Shown here: positions 16,210 to 26,163 of the stretch, piece after piece
Numbering within the stretch: the first letter of the stretch is position 1
How the letters are laid out: every line of letters begins with the position of its first letter
DNA from: PVC group bacterium
GTDB taxonomy: Bacteria; Verrucomicrobiota; Kiritimatiellia; PWTM01
Direction of reading: 5' to 3'
DNA length: 40,781 nucleotides
Assembly (NCBI GenBank): GCA_003563855.1
Contig: PWTM01000031.1
Span: 1 to 40,781, forward strand
The notes under the pieces: generated by a model
What the model was told of the DNA's origin: nothing
What the model saw: the letters and a program-made list of their open reading frames with translations, nothing else
Database searches by the model: none
Program-made: the position numbers and the translations under genes

Positions 16210-16710
16210 TCAGTGCCCGCCGGCGCCCCGCGCCGCCAGCTCGCGGTCGACCATGAACAGACCGCGCGGGTCGTCGCCGATCCGCTCGAGCTTGGCCAGG
16301 ATGTCGGAGGCCGTCGCCTCCTCCTCGACCTGCTCGGTCACGAACCACTGGAGCATGATCTGGGTCGCGTGATCCTTCTCGGCCACGGCCAGGTCGACCA
16401 GCTTGTGGATGTGCGCGGTCACCTTCTTCTCGTGCGCCAGCGAGTCGCGGAAGAGCGCCGTCGGTGAGGCGAACTTCGCCGGGGGCGCGTCGATCGCCTT
16501 CAGGGCCGCCCGGGCGCCCTGGTCGCCCAGGTAGGCATGGAACTTCATCGCGTGGGTGACCTCTTCGGCCGCCTGCTTCTGCATCCACACGGAAAACCCC
16601 TTGAGCCCTTCCTGCTCGGCGTAGTCGGCCATCGAAAGGTAAAGGTAAGCCGAGTACAGCTCGCGGTTGATCTGGTCCCCGATCGCTGCAGCCATCTTCT
16701 TGCTGATCAT
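16210..16710 (-). CDS. ftnA: Ferritin (non-haem, FtnA type)
   Basis: The 166-residue protein has the four-helix ferritin fold. Ferroxidase-centre residues are seen in NRELYSAYLYLSMADY (first Glu), AAEEVTHAMKFHAYL (the ExxH pair), and LQWFVTEQVEEEATASDIL (the Gln and Glu of the third and fourth helices). It oxidises Fe(II) and stores iron as a 24-mer in the cytoplasm. The ATG at 16710 is preferred, with GGAGG nine bases upstream; another ATG at 16716 is too close to that site. The C-terminus is short and Gly/Ala-rich. No Fur box is obvious in the short upstream gap. Bacterioferritin is excluded by the lack of the haem methionine context. Confidence 0.93.
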   Translation of the reverse strand: MISKKMAAAIGDQINRELYSAYLYLSMADYAEQEGLKGFSVWMQKQAAEEVTHAMKFHAYLGDQGARAALKAIDAPPAKFASPTALFRDSLAHEKKVTAHIHKLVDLAVAEKDHATQIMLQWFVTEQVEEEATASDILAKLERIGDDPRGLFMVDRELAARGAGGH

Positions 16711-16793
16711 GGTCATGCTCCTCCCCGGCCGCGGCACCCCCGCCGGGCCGCAGGCAACATGCCCCCATTCAGCCCCGCCGTCAAGCCGACGCG

Positions 16794-19412
<2,619 letters not shown>

Positions 19413-19827
19413 CGCACACATCCTTCCCTTCGAAATGTTCAAGATATCAATGAGCACACCCCATGCCAGCAGCGGCGTAGCGACTCCGCAAGCCTCTCAT
19501 CGCCCCGAAGCAAGCCAGCGGCGCCCGCAATGAACCGTCCGAAAGAGCACGCCAGCGAGCCCGGCCAAACCCTGATCGAGTTTCTAACGCATTCTTCCAA
19601 GGACACTTCCGCATACCCTTCTGCACCAATGCCAAGCCGGCCGTCGACACAGCACATCTTCTCTGTCCCCGCAATCCAGCCCACCGAACAGCTTGCCCAT
19701 GAATGCCAATACGGCGCTATACAGCGACAACCCGATCGCTCCGGATGCGCCATACTGGCCCTTCATGAGCTTTTTCTGCTTCTTGACGCCCTGCCGAGCT
19801 GCGGCTATCGTCGGGTGGCGTCGATAT
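19413..19827. other. 415-base region between clpB and tRNA-Gly without a supported gene
   Basis: The GC content drops compared with neighbours. Short minus-strand frames of 60-104 codons overlap each other in all three phases and resemble nothing I recognise, which suggests a decayed or non-coding sequence. It should contain the clpB promoter, but I cannot point to one. Confidence 0.5.
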
Positions 19828-19901
19828 GCGGGTGTAGCTCAATGGTAGAGCCCCAGCCTTCCAAGCTGGTTGTGTCGGTTCGATTCCGATCACCCGCTCC
19901 A
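19828..19901 (+). tRNA. tRNA-Gly (anticodon TCC)
   Basis: A complete cloverleaf can be drawn. The acceptor stem GCGGGTG pairs with CACCCGC, the D arm contains AGCTCAATGGTAGAGC, the anticodon stem CCAGC/GCTGG encloses the loop CTTCCAA with anticodon TCC, and the T arm reads GTCGGTTCGATTCCGAT. The discriminator is T and the 3' CCA is encoded. TCC decodes GGA and by wobble GGG glycine codons. Confidence 0.97.
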
Positions 19902-19932
19902 CGCCATTGTCAGAGCCGGAATCGGAAGGACA

Positions 19933-20934
19933 ATGCGCACGGCGGGGCATGACAGCGCGCCGTCGAGGTCGCCGGATCCGGCCGCGCTCGCCGCCGCCGT
20001 GCGCGCCGCGGCCCGGGCCGCCGGCTACGAGGCGTGTGGGATCACGACGGCCGAGCCCTTCCCGGAGTACGCGGCCGCGGTCGACGCGCTGGGCCGCGCG
20101 TTCCCGCGGACCGCCCCGCTCTACGCCCCGTTCCGGGACCGGACCGACCCGCGCCGCGGCGCCCCCTGGGCGCAGGCGCTCGTCGTCGCCGTCCGCCGCT
20201 ACAGCAAGTACCGGCTTCCCCCGGGACCGGCGGGGCACATCGGCCGCAACTACCTCTGCGACCGCCGCCTGCCGGCCTGCCCGGACCACGCGATGACCGC
20301 GCGCCTGACCGCCGCGCTGCGCGCGCTCGGCCTGCGCGTGAAACGCGGGTCGGGAACCTCCGACCGCTGGGCCGCGGCCCGCGCCGGCGTCGCGCGGCTG
20401 GGCCTTAACACCTTCGCCCTCACCCCCGCCTCGGGATCCTGGATCAACATCGAGTGCTGGCGCGTCAATGCCGCCTTGCCGCCGGACCCGCCCACGCTGG
20501 ACCCGCCCTGCCCGCCCGGCTGCCGCCGCTGCATCGAGGCCTGCCCGACCGGCGCGCTCCGCGCGCCGCGCGTGCTGCGCATGGACCGCTGCGTGGCCTG
20601 GCTGACCTACCACGCCCCCTGGCCCGTCGCCCCCTCGCTCTGGCGGCGGATGGGCCCCTGGATCTACGGCTGCGACGCCTGCCAGGACGCCTGTCCGCTC
20701 AACCGCGGCGTCTGGACAGAAAGCGAGCCGGCGCCCTGGCTCGAGGCGGTCGCCGCCCTGCTGCGACCGGAAGCGCTGGCCGAGCTCACCGATGCCGACT
20801 ACCGGCGCAAGATTCACCCGCTCTTCTGGTACATCCCCGAAGACGGCGTCGAGCGCTGGCGCGCCAACGCGCGCCGCGCCCTCGCCTATGCGGCCGCGCG
20901 GGGACGGGGAAAGCCCACAACGGACGGCGCTTGA
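19933..20934 (+). CDS. QueG-like double-cluster 4Fe-4S protein (epoxyqueuosine reductase family paralogue)
   Basis: The 333-residue protein ends in two ferredoxin-type clusters, GCRRCIEACPTGAL and GCDACQDACPLN, separated by a segment (RMDRCVAWLTYH) that matches the MDxRRCISYLT stretch of QueG. The N-terminal part resembles the cobalamin-binding region of QueG, which reduces epoxyqueuosine in tRNA to queuosine. However, where QueG has GRDYHK with the catalytic Asp134, this protein has GRNYLCDRR, and the DSAPILER-like segment is not conserved. It may therefore be a related reductase with another substrate. The ATG at 19933 follows GGAAGGA. It starts 31 bases after the tRNA, and a small membrane gene follows. 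Confidence 0.7.
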   Translation: MRTAGHDSAPSRSPDPAALAAAVRAAARAAGYEACGITTAEPFPEYAAAVDALGRAFPRTAPLYAPFRDRTDPRRGAPWAQALVVAVRRYSKYRLPPGPAGHIGRNYLCDRRLPACPDHAMTARLTAALRALGLRVKRGSGTSDRWAAARAGVARLGLNTFALTPASGSWINIECWRVNAALPPDPPTLDPPCPPGCRRCIEACPTGALRAPRVLRMDRCVAWLTYHAPWPVAPSLWRRMGPWIYGCDACQDACPLNRGVWTESEPAPWLEAVAALLRPEALAELTDADYRRKIHPLFWYIPEDGVERWRANARRALAYAAARGRGKPTTDGA

Positions 20935-20947
20935 CGCACCGGGGAAG

Positions 20948-21211
20948 ATGCGGCGAAATGGCGCCGTGAACCGCGCGCTTCCCGACATCGAACGCCCCGG
21001 CCGGACGCGTTTCCGGCCTGGCTTTCCGCCGCTTCTGCTCCTGCTGCTGGTCGCCGCCTTCGCGCTGCAGGTGGCGGCGATCGGGTTCGTCTGGAAGCTT
21101 GCGCGCGATATCCGGCCCGAGCCGGAACCGGCCGACCTTGCGGTCGAGCCGGCGCCGGAGCCGGTGCTGGAGCCGCCGGCGGAGCCGGCCGCCGAACCGG
21201 CCGATCCATGA
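20948..21211 (+). CDS. Small single-pass membrane protein with Pro/Glu-rich tail
   Basis: The 87-residue product has a basic N-terminus, one strong hydrophobic segment (about 28-50, starting LLLLLLVAAFALQV), and a tail made of PEP/EPA-type repeats (PEPEPADLAVEPAPEPVLEPP). Its TGA overlaps the ATG of the next gene as ATGA, so the two are very likely translated together. The type of tail recalls periplasm-spanning proline-rich linkers, but at this length it is no TonB. No family recognised. It could be an accessory subunit of the TauE-type exporter. The start is the first ATG after the preceding gene and is not strongly supported by a ribosome site. Confidence 0.5.
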   Translation: MRRNGAVNRALPDIERPGRTRFRPGFPPLLLLLLVAAFALQVAAIGFVWKLARDIRPEPEPADLAVEPAPEPVLEPPAEPAAEPADP

Positions 21212-21933
21212 CCGGCCAGGCCTGGCTGATCGGCGGCCTGGGCGCGCTGCTGGTGGGCACCGCGAAGAGCGGTGTGCCCGGGCTCGGCATCCTCGCCATC
21301 CCGCTGATGGCCGCCGCGTTTCCCGCCCGCATGTCCGTCGGCGCCCTGCTGCCGCTGCTGATCGCCGGCGATGTCTTCGCCATCCTCTACCACCACCGCT
21401 CGGCGCAGGGCCGCGTCCTGCGCGGCCTCTTCCCCTACGTGGCCGCCGGGATGGCGGCCGGCGCCCTCTTCCTCGCGCGCGTCTCGGATGCGCACCTGCG
21501 CCCGCTGCTCGGCGGCCTGGTCCTTCTCCTGATCGCGCTCGACCTGCTCCGCCAGCGCATGGGCTGGCGCCGGCTGCCGCATCATCCCCTCTTCGTCGGC
21601 GCCACCGGCGCCTCGGCCGGGTTCGCCACCACGATCGGCAACGCCGCCGGCCCGATCATGTCGGTCTACTTCGTCAGCCGCGGCCTGGCCAAGGCGCCCT
21701 TCGTGGGGACACAGGCCTGGTTCTTCTTCCTCGTCAACGTCGCCAAGGTGCCCGTCTTCGCGGCGCTCGGGATGATCACGCGCGAAACGCTGCGATTCAA
21801 CCTGCAGGCGCTGCCCCTCGTCGCACTCGGCGCGCTGCTCGGCGTCCGCATCCTGCCCCATATCCCGCCGCGCCTCTTCACCGCGATCGTCCTCACCCTC
21901 GCAGCCGCCGCAGCCCTGCGGTTGCTCGTTTGA
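21208..21933 (+). CDS. TSUP family (TauE/SafE) sulfite/organosulfonate exporter-like permease
   Basis: The 241-residue protein is almost wholly hydrophobic with about seven or eight transmembrane helices in two related halves. Signatures of the TauE/SafE family are seen: GTAKSGVPGLG in the first helix and the second-half counterpart GATGASAGFATTIGNAAGP. Members move sulfite, sulfonates or other small anions across the inner membrane; the substrate is not readable here. Translationally coupled to the small membrane protein upstream. It converges on a phosphoesterase gene, with a palindromic repeat cluster between. Confidence 0.88.
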   Translation: MTGQAWLIGGLGALLVGTAKSGVPGLGILAIPLMAAAFPARMSVGALLPLLIAGDVFAILYHHRSAQGRVLRGLFPYVAAGMAAGALFLARVSDAHLRPLLGGLVLLLIALDLLRQRMGWRRLPHHPLFVGATGASAGFATTIGNAAGPIMSVYFVSRGLAKAPFVGTQAWFFFLVNVAKVPVFAALGMITRETLRFNLQALPLVALGALLGVRILPHIPPRLFTAIVLTLAAAAALRLLV

Positions 21934-21958
21934 GCCCCCGGTCCCCATCATTCTCGGG

Positions 21959-22064
21959 ATCATTGTCGACATCATTGTCGACATCGTTGTCTTTGGTCTG
22001 GGTCGCGCCCGCTTCGACGCCATCCGCTCTTCGACAATGATCGCGACAAGGATTTCGACAACGA
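21959..22064. repeat. Inverted clusters of a 12-base repeat (ATCATTGTCGAC)
   Basis: ATCATTGTCGAC stands at 21959-21970 and again at 21971-21982, followed by a degenerate copy (ATCGTTGTCTTT) at 21983-21994. About 36 bases later three inverted copies follow: TCGACAATGAT (22031-22041), CGCGACAAGGAT and TTCGACAACGAT (to 22064). The two arms can form a long stem. It lies between two convergent genes, so a bidirectional transcription end is possible, though there is no T-run. Confidence 0.8.
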
Positions 22065-22089
22065 TTCCGCGCGCCCACGGGCCCGCCCC

Positions 22090-23139
22090 TCAGACCAGGT
22101 CCACGAGCAGGACATCCGGCGGACAGCGGAGGCGGAAGGCGGGGTACGTACTGCCGACCCCGGCCGAGACGAACAGGTGCGTCGTGCCGATCCGGTACCG
22201 CCCGTGCTCGAAACAGCGGCCGTGGCGCGAGGGGAGCGCCACCGCGCCGAACCAGGGAAGCCGGATGTGACCGCCGTGCAGGTGCCCGCTGAAGACGGCC
22301 CAGGCCCCGGCCGCGGCGAAGTCCGGGGCGTTGTCCGGCGAATGTGAAAGGCCGATCAACGGGATTCCCGGCTCCGCCCGCAGCGGGTCCGGCCGCGTTT
22401 CCGCCCAGGGCCGGTCGTCGCCGCACAGGTCCACGGCACGCCCCCCGCCCAGGTCCGCACGCCGCGTCCGCCCGGCCAGCACGCGTACGCCCCCCGCCTC
22501 AAGCGCGGCGCGTACGGACCCCGGGCTCGCCGCGTAGTCGTGGTTCCCCAGCACCGCCCAGATGCCCGCCGGCGCCGAGAGCCCCGCCAGCCAGTCGCGC
22601 AACCGCGCACTCTCCGGCTGCCGGAAGACGTAATCCCCGGTCAGCACCACGAGGTCCGGCGCCGCCGACGCCAGTTGCGCGGCGACGGAACGGAAATACG
22701 CGGCGTCCGTCCCGTCGTGGAAGTGCAGGTCGCTGGCATGTGCGATCCGGACGCGCGGCGATCCCGGCCAGGGCGAGGGGGCCTCGTAGCGCAGCACCTG
22801 CAAATCCCGGGTCGTGATCCAGCGCCCCGGCGCCGCGCCGCCGATCTCGACCGGCGGCTCGGCCCGCATCGAACGCCGCGCCCGAACGGAGGCCCGCTCG
22901 AGCGCGATGTGGAAGAGCAGCGCGGCGGCCGGCACGGCCGCCCACGGTGTCCACCCGGCCGCCGCGCCGCCCAGCCCCGACGCCAGCGGGAGGCCGAAGA
23001 TCACGACCCGCCCGATCACGTGCTTCCAGCGCGCGGCATACCAGCGGTTCAGTATCCGCATGTAGAACTGCATCGCCAGGCTGAATCCGCCCGCCGCGTA
23101 GAGCACTGCCGCCGCCGCCGTTGCCCAGCCGTTCTGCAT
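22090..23139 (-). CDS. Membrane-anchored calcineurin-like metallophosphoesterase
   Basis: The roughly 349-residue protein begins with two or three membrane segments (to about residue 95). The catalytic domain then shows all metallophosphoesterase motifs in order: ASDLHFHD, LTGDYV, LGNHDY, GLSHSPD and SGHLHGGH. This set and the membrane part place it near the YkuE/YaeI group, known or suspected to hydrolyse phospho-lipids such as UDP-diacylglucosamine at the membrane; the substrate here is not known. The ATG at 23139 is preferred, but an in-frame start at 23199 is possible. It converges on the TSUP gene. Confidence 0.85.
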   Translation of the reverse strand: MQNGWATAAAAVLYAAGGFSLAMQFYMRILNRWYAARWKHVIGRVVIFGLPLASGLGGAAAGWTPWAAVPAAALLFHIALERASVRARRSMRAEPPVEIGGAAPGRWITTRDLQVLRYEAPSPWPGSPRVRIAHASDLHFHDGTDAAYFRSVAAQLASAAPDLVVLTGDYVFRQPESARLRDWLAGLSAPAGIWAVLGNHDYAASPGSVRAALEAGGVRVLAGRTRRADLGGGRAVDLCGDDRPWAETRPDPLRAEPGIPLIGLSHSPDNAPDFAAAGAWAVFSGHLHGGHIRLPWFGAVALPSRHGRCFEHGRYRIGTTHLFVSAGVGSTYPAFRLRCPPDVLLVDLV

Positions 23140-23311
23140 GGCGCCATGATGCCGTCCGCCGCGCGCGTCGGAAAGGGCGAAAAGCCCCGCCGCCGCCACG
23201 TCGCGACGCGGCGCAGGACCGCGCCCCTCGCCCGGCCGCCGCCCTCAACCGACGCGTGACTGCTCAAGCCGCTCGGCGATCCAGACCTTGATGACGGGCA
23301 GCTATCATCCG

Positions 23312-23831
23312 TCATGGTCCGGGAGCCCGGTCATCGAGTTTGGCGAATCGGGCGAGTTTTCCGCGCAAGGCTTCGCGCAGGCGGGGCTTCTCGCGGGCGT
23401 AGAGCGAGACGAGTTTCTTGCCCGCCTGCTGGTAGAGCTTGCGCTTTTCGAGCATGCCGATCTGGTAGTCGAGGTTGCCCTCCATCCCCCAGTACTCGAC
23501 GTAGAGATCGTCGAGGTCGTGAAGCAAACCCCTCCGCTGCCGCGCCATAGGCCTTGAGCGCCTTGAGCGCGTACTGCCGCGCCTGGGGGTGCGGATCGCG
23601 CAGGGCCACGGCCGCGAGCGCGCTGACCGCTGCGGCCGGGTCCGCGCCGAACGCCGCCAGCTTCCCCAGCGCGGAGGCCGCCAGTCGGCGGATCTCCGCC
23701 GAGGGCATGCGGAGCATATCCGCGAGTTCCGGCACCGCCGCCGGGTCCGCGGCGCGCCCCAACTCCACCGCGCGACGCACGAGCCGCTGGTGCTCCCGCC
23801 TGTCCATCGGCGATTTCATGCCGCTCCCCAT
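23312..23831 (-). pseudogene. Broken HEAT-repeat protein fused to a nuclease-like C-terminal remnant
   Basis: From 23831 the frame encodes HEAT-type repeats: AVPELADMLRMPSAEIRRLAASALGKLAAFGAD, then ALRDPHPQARQYALKALKAYGAAAEG. One extra G in a run of four then shifts the frame. In the new frame the text continues LLHDLDDLYVEYWGMEGNLDYQIGMLEKRKLYQQ, then GKKLVSLY, ending at 23312. The second part resembles the IEYWG...Y..K..LY core of restriction-endonuclease-like domains found at the end of longer HEAT-repeat proteins. The stretch expected between the two parts is missing, so the gene has both an internal deletion and a frameshift. Family length comparison is from memory. Confidence 0.6.
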
Positions 23832-23909
23832 CCCGCCGACCGGGCTGACTCGCTACCGCTCGTCGATGTTTGGCGCCGCATCCTCCGCGCGGCGGCGAGC
23901 GAAAGCGAG

Positions 23910-25175
23910 TCAGCGCGGCGAACGGTTTGTGCCGGGGGCTTCACGGGCGTGTCCCTTCCGTTTGCGCCGTCCGGCCCCGGCCGGCCGGGCGCGCGCCCGG
24001 CCCCTCGGCTCGGCCGGCTCTCTTACGAGGCGCCAGCGTTCCAGCGCGCGGAGGGCGCGGGCGTGTTCCCCTTCGTCACCGCCCCGCGCCGAAACGACGG
24101 CCAGATCCCAGGTGCGGCCGTTCGGGGTCAGGATCCGGCGGGTCGCGTCGGGCTCGACGAAGCCGACGGCCGCGTAGTGCGACTGCAGGCGCCGGCGCAG
24201 CGCCGGGTTCGTTCCGGACGCCAGCAGGCCGAGTTCCTCGAGCCGGTAGAGGAAGCTCTCGGCCGAGACGCCGAAGCGGTGCTTCACCCGCAGCAGCAGC
24301 TCCCAGGACCAGCGGCCGTCCGTCAGCCCAAGCTGGCGGGCCGTGGCGCGCACCGCCGGCTCCGGCATCAGGAAGACCGCGGCGAACCGGCGCGCGGCGT
24401 GCACGGCATCGAGCGGGTTTACGGTCGGCTGCAGCTCGATCCCGTGCATCGCCGCCGTCGCGAGGTAGACCCGGCCAAGGCCGCAGGCAAGCTGGAAGAG
24501 CATGCGCTCGACGCCCAGCCGGGCGTCGAGAAAGAAGAACGCGTTCTGGTTCGCCGGGTCGTACCAGGTGAAGCTCGGCGGCGCGGTCTTGCCCGCGCCG
24601 CGCGGGATCGGGGCGACCACGACGCGGAGGCCGGCCGACTCGAAGAGCTCGAAGTAGTCGAAGATCACGCCGTCCCCGACCCCGAAGAAGCCGCGCACGG
24701 CCCGTGCATGCCGCTCCATCCCCTCCTCGCTCGGCTCGACCGGGGCGCAGAGGGGGATGCGCGCCTGCTTCGGCGCGCCCGCCAGGTCCTCGAGCGCCAG
24801 GATCGCCTCGATCGTCTCCGAGGCCATACGCTCGGCCCGCGCGACCAGCGGCGTCTCCTCCGGCTTCTCGACGAGGAACGGCCGCGCCCGCGCCCCGCCC
24901 GTGCGCACCTCCAGCGCCTCGCCGGCGGGATTGAGGAGCGCGTCGGTGGGCAGGCTCAGTTCGCGCGCGGCCGCCAGCAGGACGCGCGCCGAAGGCGCAT
25001 TCATACCGCGTTCGATGTTGCCCAGCGGCCCCGGCCGGATCCCGATCCGCGCGGCCAGCTCGCGGATGGTCAGCCCCGCCAGCCGCCGGTGAAACCGCAG
25101 GTTGCGCCCGATGAACGCCAGGTCGCGCCCGGCCGCCGGCCCCCGTCCCGCTCCGCCGCGTGGTTCCTTCCCCAT
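23910..25175 (-). CDS. XRE-type transcriptional regulator with ImmA/IrrE-like domain lacking the zinc motif
   Basis: The 421-residue protein has an N-terminal helix-turn-helix of the XRE type (about residues 20-75: IGRNLRFHRRLAGLTIRELAARIGI...NIERG). The middle (about 170-290) follows the ImmA/IrrE pattern, including the GLRVVVAPIP strand, the FFLDARLGVERMLFQLACGLGRVYL segment and AARRFAAVFLMP. In active members the latter segment carries HExxH; here it reads LACGLGR, so the zinc-protease site is absent. The C-terminus is a basic Arg/Ala/Gly tail. ImmA-like proteins with HTH often regulate fatty-acid/glyoxylate genes or phage and stress genes. The target is not evident. A TTGACA-N17-TTGCAT promoter fits upstream. 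Confidence 0.8.
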   Translation of the reverse strand: MGKEPRGGAGRGPAAGRDLAFIGRNLRFHRRLAGLTIRELAARIGIRPGPLGNIERGMNAPSARVLLAAARELSLPTDALLNPAGEALEVRTGGARARPFLVEKPEETPLVARAERMASETIEAILALEDLAGAPKQARIPLCAPVEPSEEGMERHARAVRGFFGVGDGVIFDYFELFESAGLRVVVAPIPRGAGKTAPPSFTWYDPANQNAFFFLDARLGVERMLFQLACGLGRVYLATAAMHGIELQPTVNPLDAVHAARRFAAVFLMPEPAVRATARQLGLTDGRWSWELLLRVKHRFGVSAESFLYRLEELGLLASGTNPALRRRLQSHYAAVGFVEPDATRRILTPNGRTWDLAVVSARGGDEGEHARALRALERWRLVREPAEPRGRARARPAGAGRRKRKGHAREAPGTNRSPR

Positions 25176-25207
25176 AATCCAGCCCCGCCTCCCCTGAAGA
25201 TGAAAGA

Positions 25208-25236
25208 ATGCAATCCTAATCTATATTTTCTGTCAA
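25208..25236 (-). promoter_or_regulatory. Putative sigma-70 promoter of the XRE/ImmA-like regulator
   Basis: On the minus strand TTGACA (25236-25231) and TTGCAT (25213-25208) are spaced by 17 bases in a strongly AT-rich patch. The start codon follows about 33 bases downstream of the -10. Confidence 0.45.
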
Positions 25237-25337
25237 CACCTCTTCTTCATGAAAACACATCTCTCCATACCGCGAAACACATTTCGGTCGTTTGGTTTGC
25301 GTGCTCATGCGGATCACGATGGCCTCCGGCTTTCCCC

Positions 25338-25369
25338 TTTCAGCGTTTCAGCATTTCAGCGTTTCAGCC
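25338..25369. repeat. Four tandem 8-base TTTCAGCN repeats
   Basis: TTTCAGCG, TTTCAGCA, TTTCAGCG and TTTCAGCC follow one another without gaps. They lie in the 315-base intergenic region (25176-25490), which otherwise holds only the AT-rich promoter patch and a small palindrome CGAAA-CACA-TTTCG at 25273-25286. Function unknown. Confidence 0.75.
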
Positions 25370-25490
25370 TCTTCCTCATGTTAAGCTGCCCCGCTCCAGC
25401 GCGCTGCACAGACGGTGCGCCGAAAGCTGGGGAATGTCCACGACCGGGGAGAACGCGGATGGAGAAGACCACGTTGGAGAGCACCCACGC

Positions 25491-26153
25491 ATGAGACGAC
25501 TGCTCGGCATTGCCCTCGGCCTGTTCCTGGCCATGACGCTGCTCTACCTGGCGGCCGAATCGATGGGCTGGACGGACGAGCAGCGCGTCCGGGACGCGCT
25601 CGAGACGATCCGCGCCTCCGAGCGCGGCGCGCTTCTCGCGGCGGCCCTGCTCGCCGCCCTGCTGGCCGCCGACCTGTTCCTGCCCGTGCCGTCCAGCCTG
25701 CTGATGACGCTCGCCGGCGCGCTCTTCGGGATCGGGGCGGGCGCCGCGATCAGCCTCGCCGGGGCGATGGGCTCCGCCCTGCTCGGGTTCGGGCTCTGCC
25801 GGCGGTTCGGCCGGCCGGCCTTCGCCCGCCTGACCGGCGCGCAGGATGCCGAGCGCATCGAGACCTTCTTCCGGAACACGGGCGCCTGGGCGATCCTGCT
25901 CAGCCGGAGCGTGCCGATGCTCACGGAGATCGTGAGCTGCCTCGCCGGGTTGAGCGGGATGCGGGCGCGGCTCTTCCTGGCGCTCTCGCTGGCCGGCACG
26001 GCGCCGGTCTGCCTGGTCTACGCCTGGGCCGGACATACGGCCGGCGCACAGGGCGGCGCCGGCGCCGCCGTGCTCGTCGCCTTCCTCGCGCCCGCCGCCG
26101 GGTTCGCGCTCCTGCGCGCGCTCCGGCGCCGCCCCGCGGCGCGGCCGGCCTGA
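25491..26153 (+). CDS. VTT-domain (TVP38/DedA-like) membrane protein
   Basis: The 220-residue protein has about five or six hydrophobic segments. The VTT/SNARE-associated core is seen as FLPVPSSLLMTLAGALFGIGAGAAISLAGAMGSALLGFGLCRRFG followed by the second half LLSRSVPMLTEIVSCLAGLSGMRARLFLALSLAGT, with the two re-entrant proline/glycine-rich stretches typical of DedA-superfamily lipid scramblase or transport proteins. Specific substrate unknown. The ATG at 25491 fits the start of the first membrane helix; an in-frame ATG at 25436 would add 18 hydrophilic residues. It converges with the phosphate transporter gene ten bases after its stop. Confidence 0.85.
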   Translation: MRRLLGIALGLFLAMTLLYLAAESMGWTDEQRVRDALETIRASERGALLAAALLAALLAADLFLPVPSSLLMTLAGALFGIGAGAAISLAGAMGSALLGFGLCRRFGRPAFARLTGAQDAERIETFFRNTGAWAILLSRSVPMLTEIVSCLAGLSGMRARLFLALSLAGTAPVCLVYAWAGHTAGAQGGAGAAVLVAFLAPAAGFALLRALRRRPAARPA

Positions 26154-26163
26154 CGGCCCCGCC

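Noticed and set aside
19413-19500. CIRCE or sigma-32 type heat-shock promoter for clpB
   Set aside because: No TTAGCACTC inverted repeat and no CTTGAA/CCCCAT pair at correct spacing could be found.
19439-19753. Possible 104-residue minus-strand protein upstream of clpB
   Set aside because: Overlaps other short frames, no ribosome site of note, no recognisable family, lower GC than the coding neighbours.
23244-23311. Possible short peptide remnant (VIKVWIAERLEQSRVG on the minus strand)
   Set aside because: Too short to assign and no supporting context.
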